A stretch of DNA of 64,000 bases, taken from NCBI GenBank assembly GCA_004802705.1, contig SGPL01000046.1:36718-100717 (forward strand), given 5' to 3'. Positions 1 through 12,879 of the stretch are shown in pieces. The notes under the pieces are model-generated. The model worked only from the letters and a program-made list of their open reading frames with translations. It had not been told where the DNA came from and made no database searches. The DNA is from Bondarzewia mesenterica. Taxonomy: Eukaryota > Basidiomycota > Agaricomycetes > Russulales > Bondarzewiaceae. Each line of letters begins with the position of its first letter. Position 1 is the first letter of the stretch. The translations under genes were made by a program, and so were the position numbers.

Positions 1-1
1 G

Positions 2-1592
2 ACCAAAATGGTGAAGATCACCGGCGGAGGGCATGCTCTAAACCCTGGATTTTCATCTACAACTGGCATTCACATTGCTATGTCCCGCTTTATTGACCTG
101 AAGCACAATGAAGATGCTCGAACCGTCGATATTGGAGCTGGTCTTCGTTGGGATGACGTCTATGGGCTGCTCAACCCCAATGGATATAGTGTAGTAGGTG
201 GACGAGTTAGTGGAGTTGGTGTGGCTGGGTTTATACTTGGTGGAGGTAGTCTTCATCCGCATACACTGAGAGGTGCAAACTGACATGAATTTATTAGGGC
301 TTTCTTGGACGACTAATCAGTACGGCCTGACTATCGACACACTGGTTGCTTGCGAGATAGTCTTGCCGAATGGTACTATCACCACTGCTTCTGCGGAGAC
401 CAACCCGGATCTTTTTCTTCGGGCTCAAAGTATGTGAAAAGTCATCCTGTGCTTGCAATGACGAATTAATAAATAATTCAGGGCGGTCTCAATAATTTTG
501 TAAGCGTTGGCGGTAAATTCTCGCTAAGTTTCAAACTCATTGGCGTTTGGCAGGGCATAGCCACCAAGTTCACCCTGACAGTCGTGCCACAGGGTGATGT
601 TTGGGCAAGTCAGCTTCTGCTTGTCAGTCATGCTCACGCTTAACTCCACATTCTTTGTAGGGCGGCACGGTTATTGTTCCTGAATCAGGCATTGAACGTG
701 CCAACAACATCATCGCCGGCTTCGCGGCTAACATTCGCGATCCTAAGGCAACTGTAAACATCATATACGAGTTCGCCGAGGGATCAGTATGTTTTTGTAC
801 GGCTATCTCTCTCTTTAACGTTGACTGACTAAGGATTTAGCTGAATGCCATCATCGTCGTGTTCTACAACGCTCCTGAGCCACCAGCTGGACTATTTGAT
901 GAGGTTCTGTCTATACAAAACGGCGTTGTCCATGTGTCTTCCTTTCCTTTCCTCGATCTGCTGAGCGCGGGACAGCCGAGAAACACTCCTCGACGGTACG
1001 TCCACTGCTCTATCTGCATACGTGTTCCCTTCCAATTAACGCCTAGATGGCCAACTGTGTGTACAGAATTCAGGACGAGGTGCCAGTACAGAAATGGACG
1101 CCCTACATCCTCAATAAAGTCGCTAATGAAACGAAAGTAATGATATCTTAGCTTCCCTTTCAAAATTTACGCACACTGATCAGGACTCCCTGTTAGTTTT
1201 GGGGAAGCTATCTAGAGAAGCATTATTCAGGCCACTTTTTTGACTACGTAGTCGAAATCTTTCTTCCGGACTACTTCAGTCATGGGTCCGCCTCGGCCTG
1301 GCCTGCTGACCGTTCTGTCGTGCACTATCCCATCAACGTAGCCTTTGCGTGGTTCGATCAGAAATACGACACTGCTGTTCACGAGGCACTCAGGCGGAGT
1401 GTCGCAAAACTTCGAGCGGATATTATGACTCAAGGACAGTCGATTGACGATGCAACATTGTATCCCAATTTGCCCATCTTTGGAACTCCAGTGGAGCAGA
1501 TGTATGGGAAGAATTTAGAAAGGTTGAGAGAGATTAGGGCGGTGTATGATCCACAAGGGATCATGGGATTGACGGGTGGATGGCATTTCTAG
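2..1592 (+). CDS. FAD-linked oxidoreductase, berberine-bridge-enzyme-like (5' partial)
   Basis: This is a secondary-metabolism flavoenzyme of the FAD_binding_4/BBE family, which oxidises small substrates with a covalently or tightly held FAD. The window opens inside the FAD domain: GGGHALNPGFSST, then TVDIGAGLRWDDVY and GGRVSGVGVAGF, all typical of the family. Later exons give GLSWTTNQYG, GGLNNF, KFTLTVVPQGDVW and the diagnostic C-terminus ERLREIRAVYDPQ...GLTGGWHF before the stop. There are at least six introns. The one at 605-660 has a GC donor (TGG|GCAAGT) and an AG acceptor, and the protein frame requires it. A run of five T at 412-416 puts the exon one base out of frame; four T would restore the family sequence, so a homopolymer error is likely. 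It lies tail-to-tail with the GMC gene and probably belongs to the sesquiterpenoid cluster. The family call is firm; the substrate is unknown. Confidence 0.85.
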
Positions 1593-2081
1593 ACGATGCC
1601 GATGGGGATGGAGGCTAGTCTGTCGGATGAGTGCAACATTCACGCAGTAGATACGCTGTAACACATGCTCCGTAATGTACAAAGAACGATTTTTGATTGT
1701 GTTGCACATTAAGTGGCGACGGTCGCAAAAGTCGCAGTCATCATGTTCCCGAAAGAACAAGCATCACATCGGTTCCGGTATACTCAAATGCCAGTCTTAA
1801 CTTGAATAACGAGCTGGAGATGGTGGTAATGGTTGATTACATCAGAGACAACGAGCCGTGATTATCAGACACGAGGATACTGAGACTGAACGTTACAATA
1901 GGGAACAGATTTTCGTCCAGTATGGACTGTCAAACATGGGTAGACCATACTGTTATTAACCTACATAGATGATTTGTGACCTTCTTCTACTTATTCCTCC
2001 AGTAACCGTTGGCAACATAGAGATGATGCCGAAAGAACAGCGTGTCACGCCAGGTCAATCCAAAGTTCTCCATCCACCCTG

Positions 2082-4731
2082 TCATTTTTCGGAGTTGTCC
2101 AAATCCTCCGCCATCATTTGAGCGGCCTGTCGCATTTCAGCGTGCAAATTTAGCCAAGCAGTCGTCAGCTGGACGACGGCTCTTGACGCACCTTTTCCGC
2201 TACAGCATACACCGTCTGTTGGAGAGGCGAGCCAATAGTNATAGGAAAAATNCCNGCATCGACGACTCGCACATTCTCGAGCCCGTNCACCTTGNGTCGT
2301 GGATTGACGACACCTGTTCAATTCCGATCAGAAACATGCCNTTGTCTGNCAGCTCAGGACCACNCTGACCTCCTAGGCTTTCAGGAGCCATGGCTGTCGT
2401 GCCTGGGGTCAGATCTACGTGAGCNACGGANTGAGTGAGCAAAGATCAAAGTGACCAACGCACCAATCGGATGNTTCGTCGTCTAAGTTCGGACAANGTC
2501 GACAATGAGCGATTTCCCCCTTGCANNAANAAAAAAGACGANATGCCTCACTCCCACTGTGCTCCTGACAAATTGAGCCCACTGACTATCANTCTGAACN
2601 CTCGCCGGTGGCGTGACAAGNNCCTCGACGAGACTCGCNACAGGTTCCGCTCCAATCCATTCGCGAAGGAAGCGAGTTGCGCGGACCTGGACATCGAGAT
2701 CTGGTCCGATTCATNAGCGANAGTANANTTGNGTCCGNNTGATCAATNTACCCCATNGCAGTGCCAGGAATTTAGGATCGATCAAGGGCGGGGCNAATGG
2801 GTCNGTGGTGTTGATGTGCTGCCAACCCAATTCTCAGGCTGTGCCGNTCNNTGAGGANACGATCCAAATCACTTACGACAGATCCTCGTCCAAACTCATG
2901 CTGGAGGCANTNATNAGTATGGGTAGGCGNNANGAGCNNGNAGNAAAGTGANCACTGACATANTGAGAAACGGCGAGGGAGACGTAGCTGGTGTTCGCCT
3001 GGGCNGTGCTAGCCAGACCACCTAAGGGTACCATTGTAGGTGCGAACCATCCGATNTCGCCTCCGTCGACCCAGTTCTTGAGCAGNTCATANTGTGCGCT
3101 TTGAAGGGGCGTCAGAGTCATGGTCGCCAGGGTTGCGTCCAGCTCCGAGCGCATCTTCGTATACCCGTCTGCCGATACAATTGACCTCAGAGGCCAGGCG
3201 CCACTGGTTTGGGCTGCGTACGTGAAGGCTCCGGTGTGCGACGTGTCACTGTGAAAGTGGAAGAAGCGTGAGTACNCTTNGGGTNAGANGAAGAGAGAAN
3301 CNGACTANAGGCGTTGCTGCTCCNCCAANTAAGTCTCGTTGAACACNAGCCAATCTGGCACGCGCTTTCATAAGTCAAAAACGCGACGGAGGTAGGTTCG
3401 ACAGGGTGTCCGCACCGAGAGTAACCACCCCTNTCTTAACTCTGAAATCGGANATGCTNTGAGGNTGATCCATCAGATTTTCTCCGACCTGCGGAAGGTC
3501 GAGCGTGACAGGGACCCCCAAGCTCTCTAGAAGTGAGGCATTGCCGANGCCAGAGAGTTCGAGTATCTGTGGCGACTTGAGAGACCCTAATCTCCTTGTC
3601 AGGACGTCGCGTCGTGTACAGATCGAAGATCGCGAAGCCTACCTGCACAAAGAACCACCTCTTTNGTGGCATTGACCACGTAGGTTTCGTTCCCCACCAC
3701 AAACTCGACGCCCCTCGCTCTGATCGCCTTGGTGCCTCGACTAGATTCGTCCCANATNATTCGACTGGCCGTGGCATTCATCACCACCACCAAGTTCTTC
3801 CTGGACCTCACNTCTGCNCCATAGTANCCGGGGGCGGCATAGCTCCGTTTCCCGGAGACAGGGTCGATGGAGTGCGCGATGCCCGACCGAGGGAGGTAAG
3901 ACGTGTTGCCTGCGTCCGGATTGTCNTTGAGTGGGAATCCGAGCGTGACACTTGCCTTGGTGAGTGGTCTGTCTATGTCGCTGAAGTAAGTGTCGTAGCT
4001 NGCNGAGATGGGGCCGTGCTCGCCGTGTACTGAAGGTNATGAGGAATTGGTCNNATTTGTTCCAGGGATGAGAGCAGCATCGCCGGTCGGCGGAGCCGTC
4101 CAGGACTCAGCGTGTTCGAANTATGGAAGCAGAGTGTCGAAGGTCCAATCGTCACCATTTCNGAATGTCGTTCCCCACGCGTCGTATTCAGTACGGGCNC
4201 CGCGCTGCCACGCCATTGCATTGATGGCGGAAGAGCCGCCAAGGACTTTTCCCCTAGTTCAAAAATGGAGTCAAGAAANATGGATATAGTTAGCAGAACA
4301 TACCGTGGGTAACNNATCACCGTACCGTTCAACGCGGGCTGAGGTACACTCTGGAACATCCAATCGTANTGAGGATTGCCTAAGAGGGAGGTGTCTGGAG
4401 CATNCAAGAATCTATATGGAATGTCNATGAGAGGATCACCNGAANCATTGTAGTGGCCGGCATCNATNACGCCAATTCTCAGCTTGCTGAGAGCAGTCGC
4501 AGAGGATGCTTTCGTGCTACCGCTTAGCCTATTCGCCAAAACCAGACCNGCCGTTCCACCTCCGATGATGATGACATCGAANTGAGACNATGCGAACGAT
4601 GCCGGCGTGACAGACTGATACGACANTGGTGCATTTGAGCCTCTCGATATGTGCGGCAAANTGAAGCCATCCACCGTTCGGACGGTCAAGACGGAGGTGA
4701 GGGCAGCGCGCAGCAGANCTATGCCTCGCAT
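2082..4731 (-). CDS. GMC-family FAD oxidoreductase (aryl-alcohol-oxidase-like), many ambiguous bases
   Basis: GMC oxidoreductases oxidise alcohols or related groups using FAD. The N-terminus has a hydrophobic, signal-like segment (about residues 1-22), then the dinucleotide-binding motif DVIIIGGGTxGLVLANRLS, DIPYRFL, and YDWMFQSVPQ. After an intron come AWQRxARTEYDAWGTTF and GDDWTFDTLLPxFEHAE, the typical GMC N-terminal half. The C-terminus reads ENVRVVDA, IGSPLQQTVYAVAEK and then, across an intron (acceptor just before 2127 on the minus strand), AAQMMAEDLDNSEK and stop. The middle (about 2200-3600) carries dozens of N and mixed frames, so exons there cannot be placed. The usual HPxGT catalytic motif is not readable; PGTTAM is seen instead, in poor sequence. 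It neighbours a terpene synthase and another flavoenzyme, consistent with a tailoring role, but a secreted lignocellulose-related role is equally possible. Confidence 0.8.
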
Positions 4732-6288
4732 GATAGAGCAATTTTGTGTTCTCTATCAATCNCATTCTTTCCAAATNTATATGCATGCAAATTCGCGCAG
4801 CATTCTGCAGTACCNGAACTGAANTCGTGCATGTGAACCACATGTAGTCAGTGCGAGGTAACCTACCAGCCCAGGTCGCACCAAGCATTCGATANAATCG
4901 CATGAGGAAGCCATCAAGGCTGTGTCCAGATGTGGAGACAGACGGNGCACGAATGTGTTCCTAAGGTGGTATAGTGTTGAGATATGCGCCGTTTGGACAT
5001 CAGGCTTCATGAAGAATCAGACTCATTCGTAAGTCCAGCCTCCGTCGCTGTGTCAGTGTCTGAAGAGTCGCTTACTGTATTCAATAAAGGGGATAACTTA
5101 CTGCAGATAACCCCATAGTGAAATGGGGTCACGAAGTGATCCTCTAGGAAGGAAATGATATCGAGATGCAGATGGCCTGACGCTTGGCGCTCGATTGTCC
5201 GACAGAATACTTGTGGCTCAAACAATTATATTATGACTTCCATCGCAGATGGACGCCCTCATGCAGGATGAGACAGGTCATCGGCTTTGGCCGTCTGAAG
5301 AACAGGGATGGTCAGGACGACGGTCTATTTCACATTGGAGACTCGAAGGCAGGAAGGAAAGCGCCCGCACGCTGAGCGCTCTCTTGTCTTCACACAGAAG
5401 TGAACCTTGGATCATGCAATGCTTTATTCGGTTGCCACCAACTCCGAACGTCGCATCACACGCATAGCAATGAGCGTCGCAGGAGCCCTACTGAAGGACG
5501 ACGTCCTCGAGCTCAATGATACACAGATATTGAATTGACAAAAATGGAGATGTCCGATAGCGCAACATCGACAAAAGTACTCCACAGACCTTACCTTTGA
5601 TTTAGCTACCAAATCCGACCATACGCACACCAGTGGCTGATGGACGACTCTTCGCGTGGACCGAGCCAGGTAACACTGGGGGAAAAGAGAGTAGATTTGC
5701 TCTGATAAGTGTCAGATACAACGGGACTTTGAAGGAGGAACATAGAGCGTATCGTTGGAGTGGTCTAGTCTCCCGCCGGGGGCAGAGTAGCCACTCGTCA
5801 ACCTTCCTGCCTCAGGATCCTCCTGTCTGACGAGTGGTCGGACTCGAACACGTCGAACCGCGCAATATTCCCATTCGTCTGTGAATGATGTTCAAAAGCC
5901 AAGCTCCCAATAGTTGGATTAGACTTCGGTGTTGAAGAACGAGCGGTCGAGGCGGCGGTACTATGTAAGCCTTGCAAGCCCAAACGTTGGAACTTGGAGG
6001 TAAACAGATGGAGGACCTGAAGCTCCCCAGCGCTGGACGCTCTTTCCATAGGAGCAGTACAACTGATGGAACAAGACATCACTGAATCTTGCGACTGCGA
6101 CACTTCAATGGTGACGGTGCCACTGGCAACGCCGCCGCATGGCTAAATGATATTACATAGTCGCTCAATCCACATACTATCTATTGAATAACTGAGATAA
6201 AAGTCTCTCACGGCTAAGCCGCGGTGGCGCCGCGGCGGGTGACCTCTTACACCCAACTGAAGTACCGTCGCGCAAGCTATCTAAAGAA
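4732..6288. other. Intergenic, no gene recognised; holds a dispersed repeat copy
   Basis: About 1.56 kb upstream of the GMC gene and downstream of the terpene synthase. No frame gives a recognisable protein or a plausible exon chain. The only structured element I see is a copy of a short dispersed repeat at 5763-5820, described separately. Confidence 0.5.
5763..5820 (+). repeat. Short dispersed repeat, copy A
   Basis: This about 55-bp segment runs from GTCTAGTCTCCC to GCCTCAGGAT. Its reverse complement recurs almost unchanged at 60416-60469, and a weaker match lies at 33712-33746. The shared core is GGCAGAGTAGC then ACTCGTCAACCTT. Copies A and B differ by a two-base indel and a few substitutions. 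The copy lies in intergenic DNA. Confidence 0.6.
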
Positions 6289-7571
6289 TTACAGGACAGA
6301 GCTATCGACAAGCTGAGGACCAATGTCTTCCGTGCGCTCCTTGGGCATCAGCGTAATGCATCTCGATTGCATGATCTGAGGACCCTTTGTCCCGAAATAC
6401 CTTTCACTCTCGAAGCTCCACTGGTCATTCGCTCGCACCCAGTTGCCCAAGCCATCGCAATATCGGTTCACCTGCACGTCAATTGGCTCGCCCCACTTTG
6501 GCACCGCACCGAGGTTCTCGAAGAATTTCTCCTCCAGCTTCGTATGATACTCAGCCACCCACAACATAGCACCCTCAATGTCGGTCTTTAGCTCATCCAT
6601 GATGATCGTCACGATATTGTGACTGGCGTCTCCACGAGCCTGCTCGAGATTATACGAGACAATGTCCTGCACAAGCCCATTTCTGAGTTCTGGCGCTCAT
6701 AATTAGGGAGAATTACGGTCACTCACATTTCCGATGCAGAGCATGTCAATGGTGGCCATGGTTAGATTTTGGATGGCTGGATGCTGAATGATGTCGTCAG
6801 GAAGGTCCATGTCCAGCTCGAGAAGGGCGAATGAAGGTTTGGCCCCGATCGTGTTGCGGCGGATGTTGAGATAGCTCTTGACATCACGAGTGTGTGCCGT
6901 ACTTCTGTCAGCGGCTTGCTCCACGACAGAATCGAGATACTCGTCAAACGTCTTGATGAACCGCCTCTGCGATTGCGGGCTAGCGGTGGGGATCGCACGT
7001 TCCCAGTATCTGTTTGTCGCATATCAGTTAGATACTGAATAGCGGATGGAGAAGCCCGAATTTACGAACTGGCGAGCGACCTCTCCCCCGATCCATTCGC
7101 CCCTCGGACGCGGCTTGTGGGGATTACACAAAGCGTCCATGATGATATTCTTCTGTTCTCGAACCTCGGCTTCTCCAGCAACATCTGAGTACTCATCGAT
7201 TACGAAGAATAGGTTCATCAGATCGCAGCCGGTGCGGAGTCGTTCTGGACAGATTCTTGAGTGAGTTTTTTTTTTTTTTGGCCCGAACATAAGAACCTAG
7301 CTCACCTTTGTCCGCAAGCGGGTACGCGAGAGAGGCAAGAAGATCTGGTAGAAAAAGCGATGTGAATTGACATGCGGATTGTCCTTGACATGTCCTTACT
7401 GAAGTCGCAGCGGTTAAAGGCGTGCTGCGCTTTGGGACTGAAGGCTTGAAAGTTCGCTGCCCAAGCTGCAGACTCCTTCTTGACTTCAGCATAGTGCGGA
7501 TTGAGGTGGCGGGGCCATGGCCATTTGGCGACTGTGTCAGGTATGAAGATTTTTACCGCAGACTGGGCCAT
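6289..7571 (-). CDS. Sesquiterpene synthase (class I terpene cyclase, basidiomycete type)
   Basis: It would cyclise farnesyl diphosphate to a sesquiterpene, using Mg2+ held by two acidic motifs. The first motif, DEYSD, sits in [13 protein letters not shown]. The second (NSE/DTE triad) reads NDIVSYNLE once the intron at about 6673-6726 is removed, which joins MLCIGN to [13 protein letters not shown]. An RY pair follows about 75 residues later in SERYFG. The opening [18 protein letters not shown] is the standard N-terminus of fungal sesquiterpene cyclases. Five exons join in frame through four introns of about 45-60 bp, giving roughly 350 residues, the usual length. There is no signal peptide, so it is probably cytosolic. 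It is divergent from the P450 at 8645 and shares a 1.07-kb promoter region with it. The product skeleton cannot be predicted from the sequence alone. All key residues appear intact. Confidence 0.95.
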
Positions 7572-8644
7572 GACTGAGGCGATTGAAGAAAAGATGTGGG
7601 ATTCTCAGTACGTTTGTTCACTTTATAAAGCGTGCGCTCACTCCAGTGTTGATAGACTCTTTTTGCTAAAGATTTGAATCATTATTTTCCGCGAGTTCAC
7701 CTAATGTAATCGCAAACATCTGACATCGAGCATCCTCTTCGCTGACTCCAATTGATCATCTAAAAGTTGGATTCGGTTAGTCGCATATTGGAGGCGGCTA
7801 TCTGAAGTCAAATTCCCTCCTACGGTGGTCTGAATCCCCTCCGAAGCATCCATCTTCGTCACCGCTCACTCGCTTGTCCCATACAGCCCCTTGGGTTGTC
7901 GGAATGTATCACCTGCGGATTATCGCAAAATTGCTCCCGATGGATTTGGTCTATCGTCAACAGCTGAAAGGCTCAGGGTCGAGCCAAATTTTGAAAACTT
8001 GTAGGCTCTTCGTCTGACCCGTTTGCTCTAGGAGCTTTATTCTTCCGCTAATTGGATGAACCCGACCTGCGTACGCTATGAGTAGGTCAGTTTCTCGTTC
8101 ACAACTCTGCGTCCACCGCAATTTACTTTCGCAAGACGTCGCATACTCATTGACATGGCGCACAAATTTGATAGGGTTGGTCTTTGGTGAACGAACTGCG
8201 TACTCGCGGATTTTTTTTCTATCGTCATGAAAACGATTTGATAGTGGCCGTATTTCCTGGCGCTGTGAAGTTTCTCCCGTTCCCAAATTTCGCATATGAC
8301 TAAACTCCAGTCGTAAGTTCATAATACATATTCTGGGGAAACCTTTGCAGGTTTCCAAATCTATTCAACCGAAGTGATCGCAGGCTGATTAGCGACTGCG
8401 GTAATGTGGATATTTCGCCACGGGATCATAAGTATGTCCGGGGATGTATCTGATGTCGAAAGGCCAGACGCCGGTGGCGGGTCTCCATTCAGGTTATCAG
8501 AGTCAACGTACACAAGCGCCACTTGCTCGGTTCGAATCCCTCACTAACAGCTCAGAACCAGTCTGATTACTGTGCTTCTTGCAAGCATATAACCCCTTTA
8601 CTGATGATGGCACAGTCGTTCCAACACGTTCGCATTCATTTGCC
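7572..8644. promoter_or_regulatory. Shared divergent promoter region of terpene synthase and P450
   Basis: About 1.07 kb separates the start codons of two divergently transcribed cluster genes, an arrangement that favours co-regulation (inference). No clear TATA box or recurrent operator was picked out. Open reading frames here do not resemble known proteins. Confidence 0.5.
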
Positions 8645-10724
8645 ATGCTCACAATTCCTGCTATAGTCGATGTTATCCAGAGCTACAAGCCTCTGTCATT
8701 CGCCACTCTCATAGCCATCTCCGTCTACTCTGTGGTTCAATTCTTCAACAGTCCATGGCGAAAGCTCCCTCCTGGCCCACGCGGACTTCCACTCCTAGGC
8801 AACATTCTACAGCTTCGGGACAAGCAATGGATTACCTTCACTGAATTGAGGAAAACCTTTGGTCGGTGTTACTGAAGGGCTTTCCGGGCGTCAATTGACC
8901 TAGTATCCAGGTGACCTCATTTACCTCAATGTGGCTGGTCAACCTCTTGTCGTCATAGGCTCGCAGAAGGTTGCGGCGGATCTTCTCGATCGTCGCGCTG
9001 CAATATACTCTGACCGACCACGCAACATCGTGGCTTCAGACATCATGACCGGCGGGCTTCTTGTCGTGTTCACTCGTTACAACGACGTGTCAGTGCGATT
9101 TCCCTTCCCACTTTCGGCCTCTAAATTAACGCTTATGAATTAGCTGGCGCCGCATGCGGAAGGCCTCACATGAGGGTCTCAACAAGGGCGTTGCGCACAA
9201 ATATCAGCCTGTGCAGACCACTGAGGCCGTGCTTCTCGTATCAGGAGTGCTGTCTGATCCCGAGCACTGGGACGCCCATCTGCGTCGCACCGCGGCCTCC
9301 ACCATCATGTCAATGGTTTACGACGCTCCTCCGATTGCCTCAGGACAAGATCCTTCTGTCAGGCTCATCAACGATTTTGTTGCTCGTTTGACGCGGGCTG
9401 CATACCCTGGCGCACACCTCGTCGAATTCTTCCCGTGGATGATATATGCTCCTTCAATGTGAGAGCTTTTTGTTTTGTTTTACAGAAACATCAGAGTCAT
9501 GATCGAGGTATATTAATTATCATATAGGTTCGCCAAGTGGAAACGGCAGGCTCAAAAATGGTACGCTTCAGACTCGGTCATGTTTGAAGGACTCTTCCGA
9601 GGCGTTCGAGACCGTCTTGTGCGTCCCATTTCACTATATGAGTTAGTCTAATCACAATGCTCGCTCATGCAGGCACAAGGTGACGACCGCCCGAGTCTCG
9701 CAGCAACCCTTATTGAGGATGCTGGCCGTCATGGCCTGTCTGAGCGAGAAAACTCTTGGCTCGCGGCGACTATGTAGTGCGTGTTCTGCTTTTAAATTCA
9801 AATTTGCTCTTTCTCATCTTCGACGAAAGTGCTGCTGGTGCGGAGACGACTTCTGGAGTCATGGCTTGGTGGATGCTCGCCATGGTTGCTTATCCGGACA
9901 CCCAAAGACGTGCTCAAGCCGAGCTTGACGCGGTTGTGGGTCGTGGCAGACTTCCGTCTTTTTTCCGACTTGGAAAATTTGCCATATATCCGTGCTATGG
10001 TGAGTGCCTTTAGTGAGCTTTGCGCATATGGTATCGTCTGACTGTTTCTAGGTCAAGGAGGCATTGAGGTGGCGTCCAGTCGTAAGTCCCTACTCCACCC
10101 CAATTTCTGAGTAGAGCTGTACATTCGCGCGCAGGATCCGGTTGGGCTTCCCCATCGTTCTGTCGAGGTAAAATTATTTGCTCCATTACATGAAGCCGGC
10201 GTGTTGACGAAAATCCTTGACCGTCACAGGACGATTGGTACGAAGGCCATTACATTCCCGCCGGTTCCATCGTCATCGCCAATGTTTGGCACCTCAATCG
10301 CGACCCGATGATTTATGGTGCTGACGCGGCACATTTCAATCCAGCTCGTCATCTCGACGAGAAGGGACAGATCGGACCCGGGCCTATCGATACGAAGGAA
10401 GAAAGCCATGTCACTTATGGCTTCGGACGGAGGATATGTGTTGGACGCCATGTTGCAAACAATTCCCTCTTCATCGACATTGCGATGATGCTTTGGGCGA
10501 TGAATATTGAATGTGCTACTGACGAAAAGGGAAATTCTCTTCCGCTGGACATCGATGGTTGCATTGAGGATGGTCTTGTCGTGTACGCCGCTTCGAGTAT
10601 GAACTGTGAGGCATGACTGATCAACGTTTCTCTTCCATAGACGTCCTATCCCATTCAAGTGCAAGATCACTCCTAGATTCCCGGAGGTGATCTCCATACT
10701 GGAGCAGGAGAGGGAACTGCTTTG
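8645..10724 (+). CDS. Cytochrome P450 monooxygenase (sesquiterpenoid cluster)
   Basis: This heme-thiolate monooxygenase is anchored in the ER membrane. I chose the ATG at 8645 (MLTIPAIVDVIQ), which gives an N-terminal membrane anchor of about 20 residues followed by the proline hinge KLPPGPRGLPLLGN. The I-helix reads AGAETTS, the K-helix ExxR is EALR in VKEALRWRPV, PHRSVEDDWYEGHYIPAG follows, and the heme loop is FGRRICVGRH with its cysteine intact. After the last intron the end is RPIPFKCKITPRFPE, typical of basidiomycete CYP5144/CYP5150-like enzymes. Many short introns interrupt the gene. The position divergent from the sesquiterpene synthase makes it the best candidate for first oxidation of that product (inference). 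It looks complete. Confidence 0.93.
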
Positions 10725-12879
10725 AAAGACACAGTATTTAGAGAAGCTTCATGCCTCCTCGTGATCTTTGTTGTACAGAAGTTCCTTAGAATTAGGTCAG
10801 AAATCTACGATCGATCTTCACGGCATTGTATAATTGACATTATGTTTCCGTCTTCATTAAATGGCCAGTTTGTGAAATGCTGTTCTGTGAACTTCACGCA
10901 TGTGTGAATGACTACTGAATGACTTCTTGTTCTACTATCGCGCGCTCTTTGGGAAGACTCGAGCCTAACTGCGTTCAATGTAGCGGGCATTGCCAAACTC
11001 CGAGACTTAGCGCTAGCGGCTATAGAGCTATTGGCCAGCACTGCTACGGTCAGCGGGAAAGATTTTGAAATATCCGCACTGGGATCCATGCACAGAAGGG
11101 ATATGCAAATATGATTTCAGTCCGGGCCAACACGTACGCGCGCAACTTCGACACTAGAATGGCAATCATCTATCTCTTAGATGCTATGATGGCAAGGGAC
11201 GTTAACAATCCTGAGATGGCAGCGCGCACGTAATATTGGGAGAACATCGGCCTTGAAGCTGCTTAAGGCCGATGAATGTTGCGGCAGTCAAAAATCGAAA
11301 TCATTACAATAATTCTCGTTCATTGATGCACATTTAAGTATTGAAAGTGTAAACTTTGAAATTGTCGAAGTTACAGTGTCAGTTCACGAAGGAGATTCAT
11401 CCGCTAGCAATGACGCCTGCTTCCCAATCTGCACCTCACGCACGTAAATATCTCCAAGCGAGTATGAAGACAATTACGGTAAGGCATGAATCACTATCAC
11501 TGCGTACGACATAGCATCCCCGTCTGCATTCAGCGAGCGCAATATCTATCCCCAAATTATGTGAACCGTTTCCGATGGAGAGTCGAAGCTTTCATCCATG
11601 CACACCTGCCTTAGTAAGGGACTATACACGACAGGAAACGGAATACAGTTGACTATCTCATACTGCATAAGGTCATAATGCATATTACCTCATAATGCAT
11701 CAGATACTGCCATCCCCAAGTTGGGGAAGGGGGGTTATGCATGAAAATGTCCAGTTGCATAATGCATAAGAAATTTTGTCGAATATGCATTACCAGATCA
11801 CCCCAAATGGCAGAAATTCTGACCAATTCGCATAATCTGCACTGGTTTGATCAGAAGTAAACATAGATATGTGCAGGAAGTGCGATGTACACCCCCCGAA
11901 GCCTTCATTGGTAGTTTTTACTGTCACGATACGCCCCATGCCGACAGTGTTGATGTTCTCACGCTGCAGATGCACCTTCGGAAGGTCGAGTTTCGCTCTC
12001 AGATGCAAACAATAAACAATGTTTTTTTGTTCTACAGGATACCAACAAGGATGTTGAGATGCATTAGATTATTTACTGTTCTGATTTTCATATTTACAAA
12101 GACTGAACTAAGGAGCACTTCAGTTTTTGTTTGAGTGTGACATGGCAGGGGGCTTTCTTCGGTGGGATGTCACACTTAGTCACGAATAGTCACAATTGTG
12201 ACTAATGTTGTGATGCATAAGATGTCTTAATGCATAGGATTTGGTCGTCACCGACCTTATGCAGTATGAGATAGTCAACTGTATCTACGAAACTTAAAAA
12301 TACGTTCAGGTGGCCTCGTCGTCGCTCAGAAGGTCGGTGTCCCTTGTGTCTTAACCGCAGGAAGCAATCTTGGCCGCTCGAAAATCAACTGGGAGGGCCT
12401 GGATCCACGGTGCATGCTAGTGTACTAATGATCTGCCACTTCCTTCTCAATCATTTCACATCAAATGCCTTCTCTGCCATCGACCATGAGGATTGCGAGT
12501 CTACAGCATAGCTGGCTTTGACCGATGCGTCACTGAAGCCGCCGGTAATCATGATTGAGATGTCATCGAGCGATTGACAATGACACTATGTACAAGATCT
12601 TCAATTCTTCGTAACAAAACACGGAGGAAACTGATTTTAACATGAGATAGATCAGCCCCTGCAAAGTCAAGCTGTTCAAGCTCGGAGCTTGAATAACACC
12701 GCACGAGACCTACCGACGGTAGAGGGACTTGAGGAAGACAGGTACTAAATACAAGATGTCGGCACTAGCACATGGGAAGGTAAAAGACCAGACCATGCCA
12801 CCTGATCGTACCTACAAAACAAAACGAAAACGACGGCTATATACTCGGCTCTCTCCAACCGGTACCTAAGAAAATTCTC
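10725..12879. other. Intergenic with MITE; possible gene debris on either side
   Basis: About 2.15 kb between the P450 and the reductase. The centre is a 636-bp inverted-repeat element (listed separately). On the right of it, 12303-12428 is an open 41-codon stretch on the plus strand (SGGLVVAQKVGVPC, then GLDPR) that looks protein-like but that I cannot assign. On the left, a possible small exon starts at an ATG near 11410 and ends at a GTAAGG donor. These may be remains of a gene split by the element, but this is unproven. Confidence 0.35.
11644..12283. mobile_element. MITE with 29-bp perfect TIRs and TA target duplication
   Basis: Positions 11646-11674 and 12253-12281 are perfect 29-bp inverted repeats beginning CAGTTGACTATCTCATACTG. 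The element is flanked on both sides by TA (11644-11645 and 12282-12283), the target duplication typical of the Tc1/mariner superfamily, whose ends often begin CAGT. The 636-bp interior is rich in ATGCATAA-like words and holds a perfect 16-bp palindrome, AGTCACAATTGTGACT (12188-12203). It has no recognisable transposase, so it would be a non-autonomous miniature element moved in trans. It sits in the intergenic space of the sesquiterpenoid cluster. Confidence 0.88.

Noticed and set aside
2435..2951. Plus-strand open frames in the N-rich region
   Set aside because: They overlap the GMC gene on the other strand and depend on ambiguous bases.
7957..8358. 133-codon minus-strand open frame between the terpene synthase and P450
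   Set aside because: No motif or start context, no exon partner; lies in the divergent promoter region.
8526..8545. GGTTCGAATCC, identical to a tRNA B-box
   Set aside because: The flanking bases cannot form the T-arm stem and no A-box or acceptor stem lies at the right distance, so this is not a tRNA gene.
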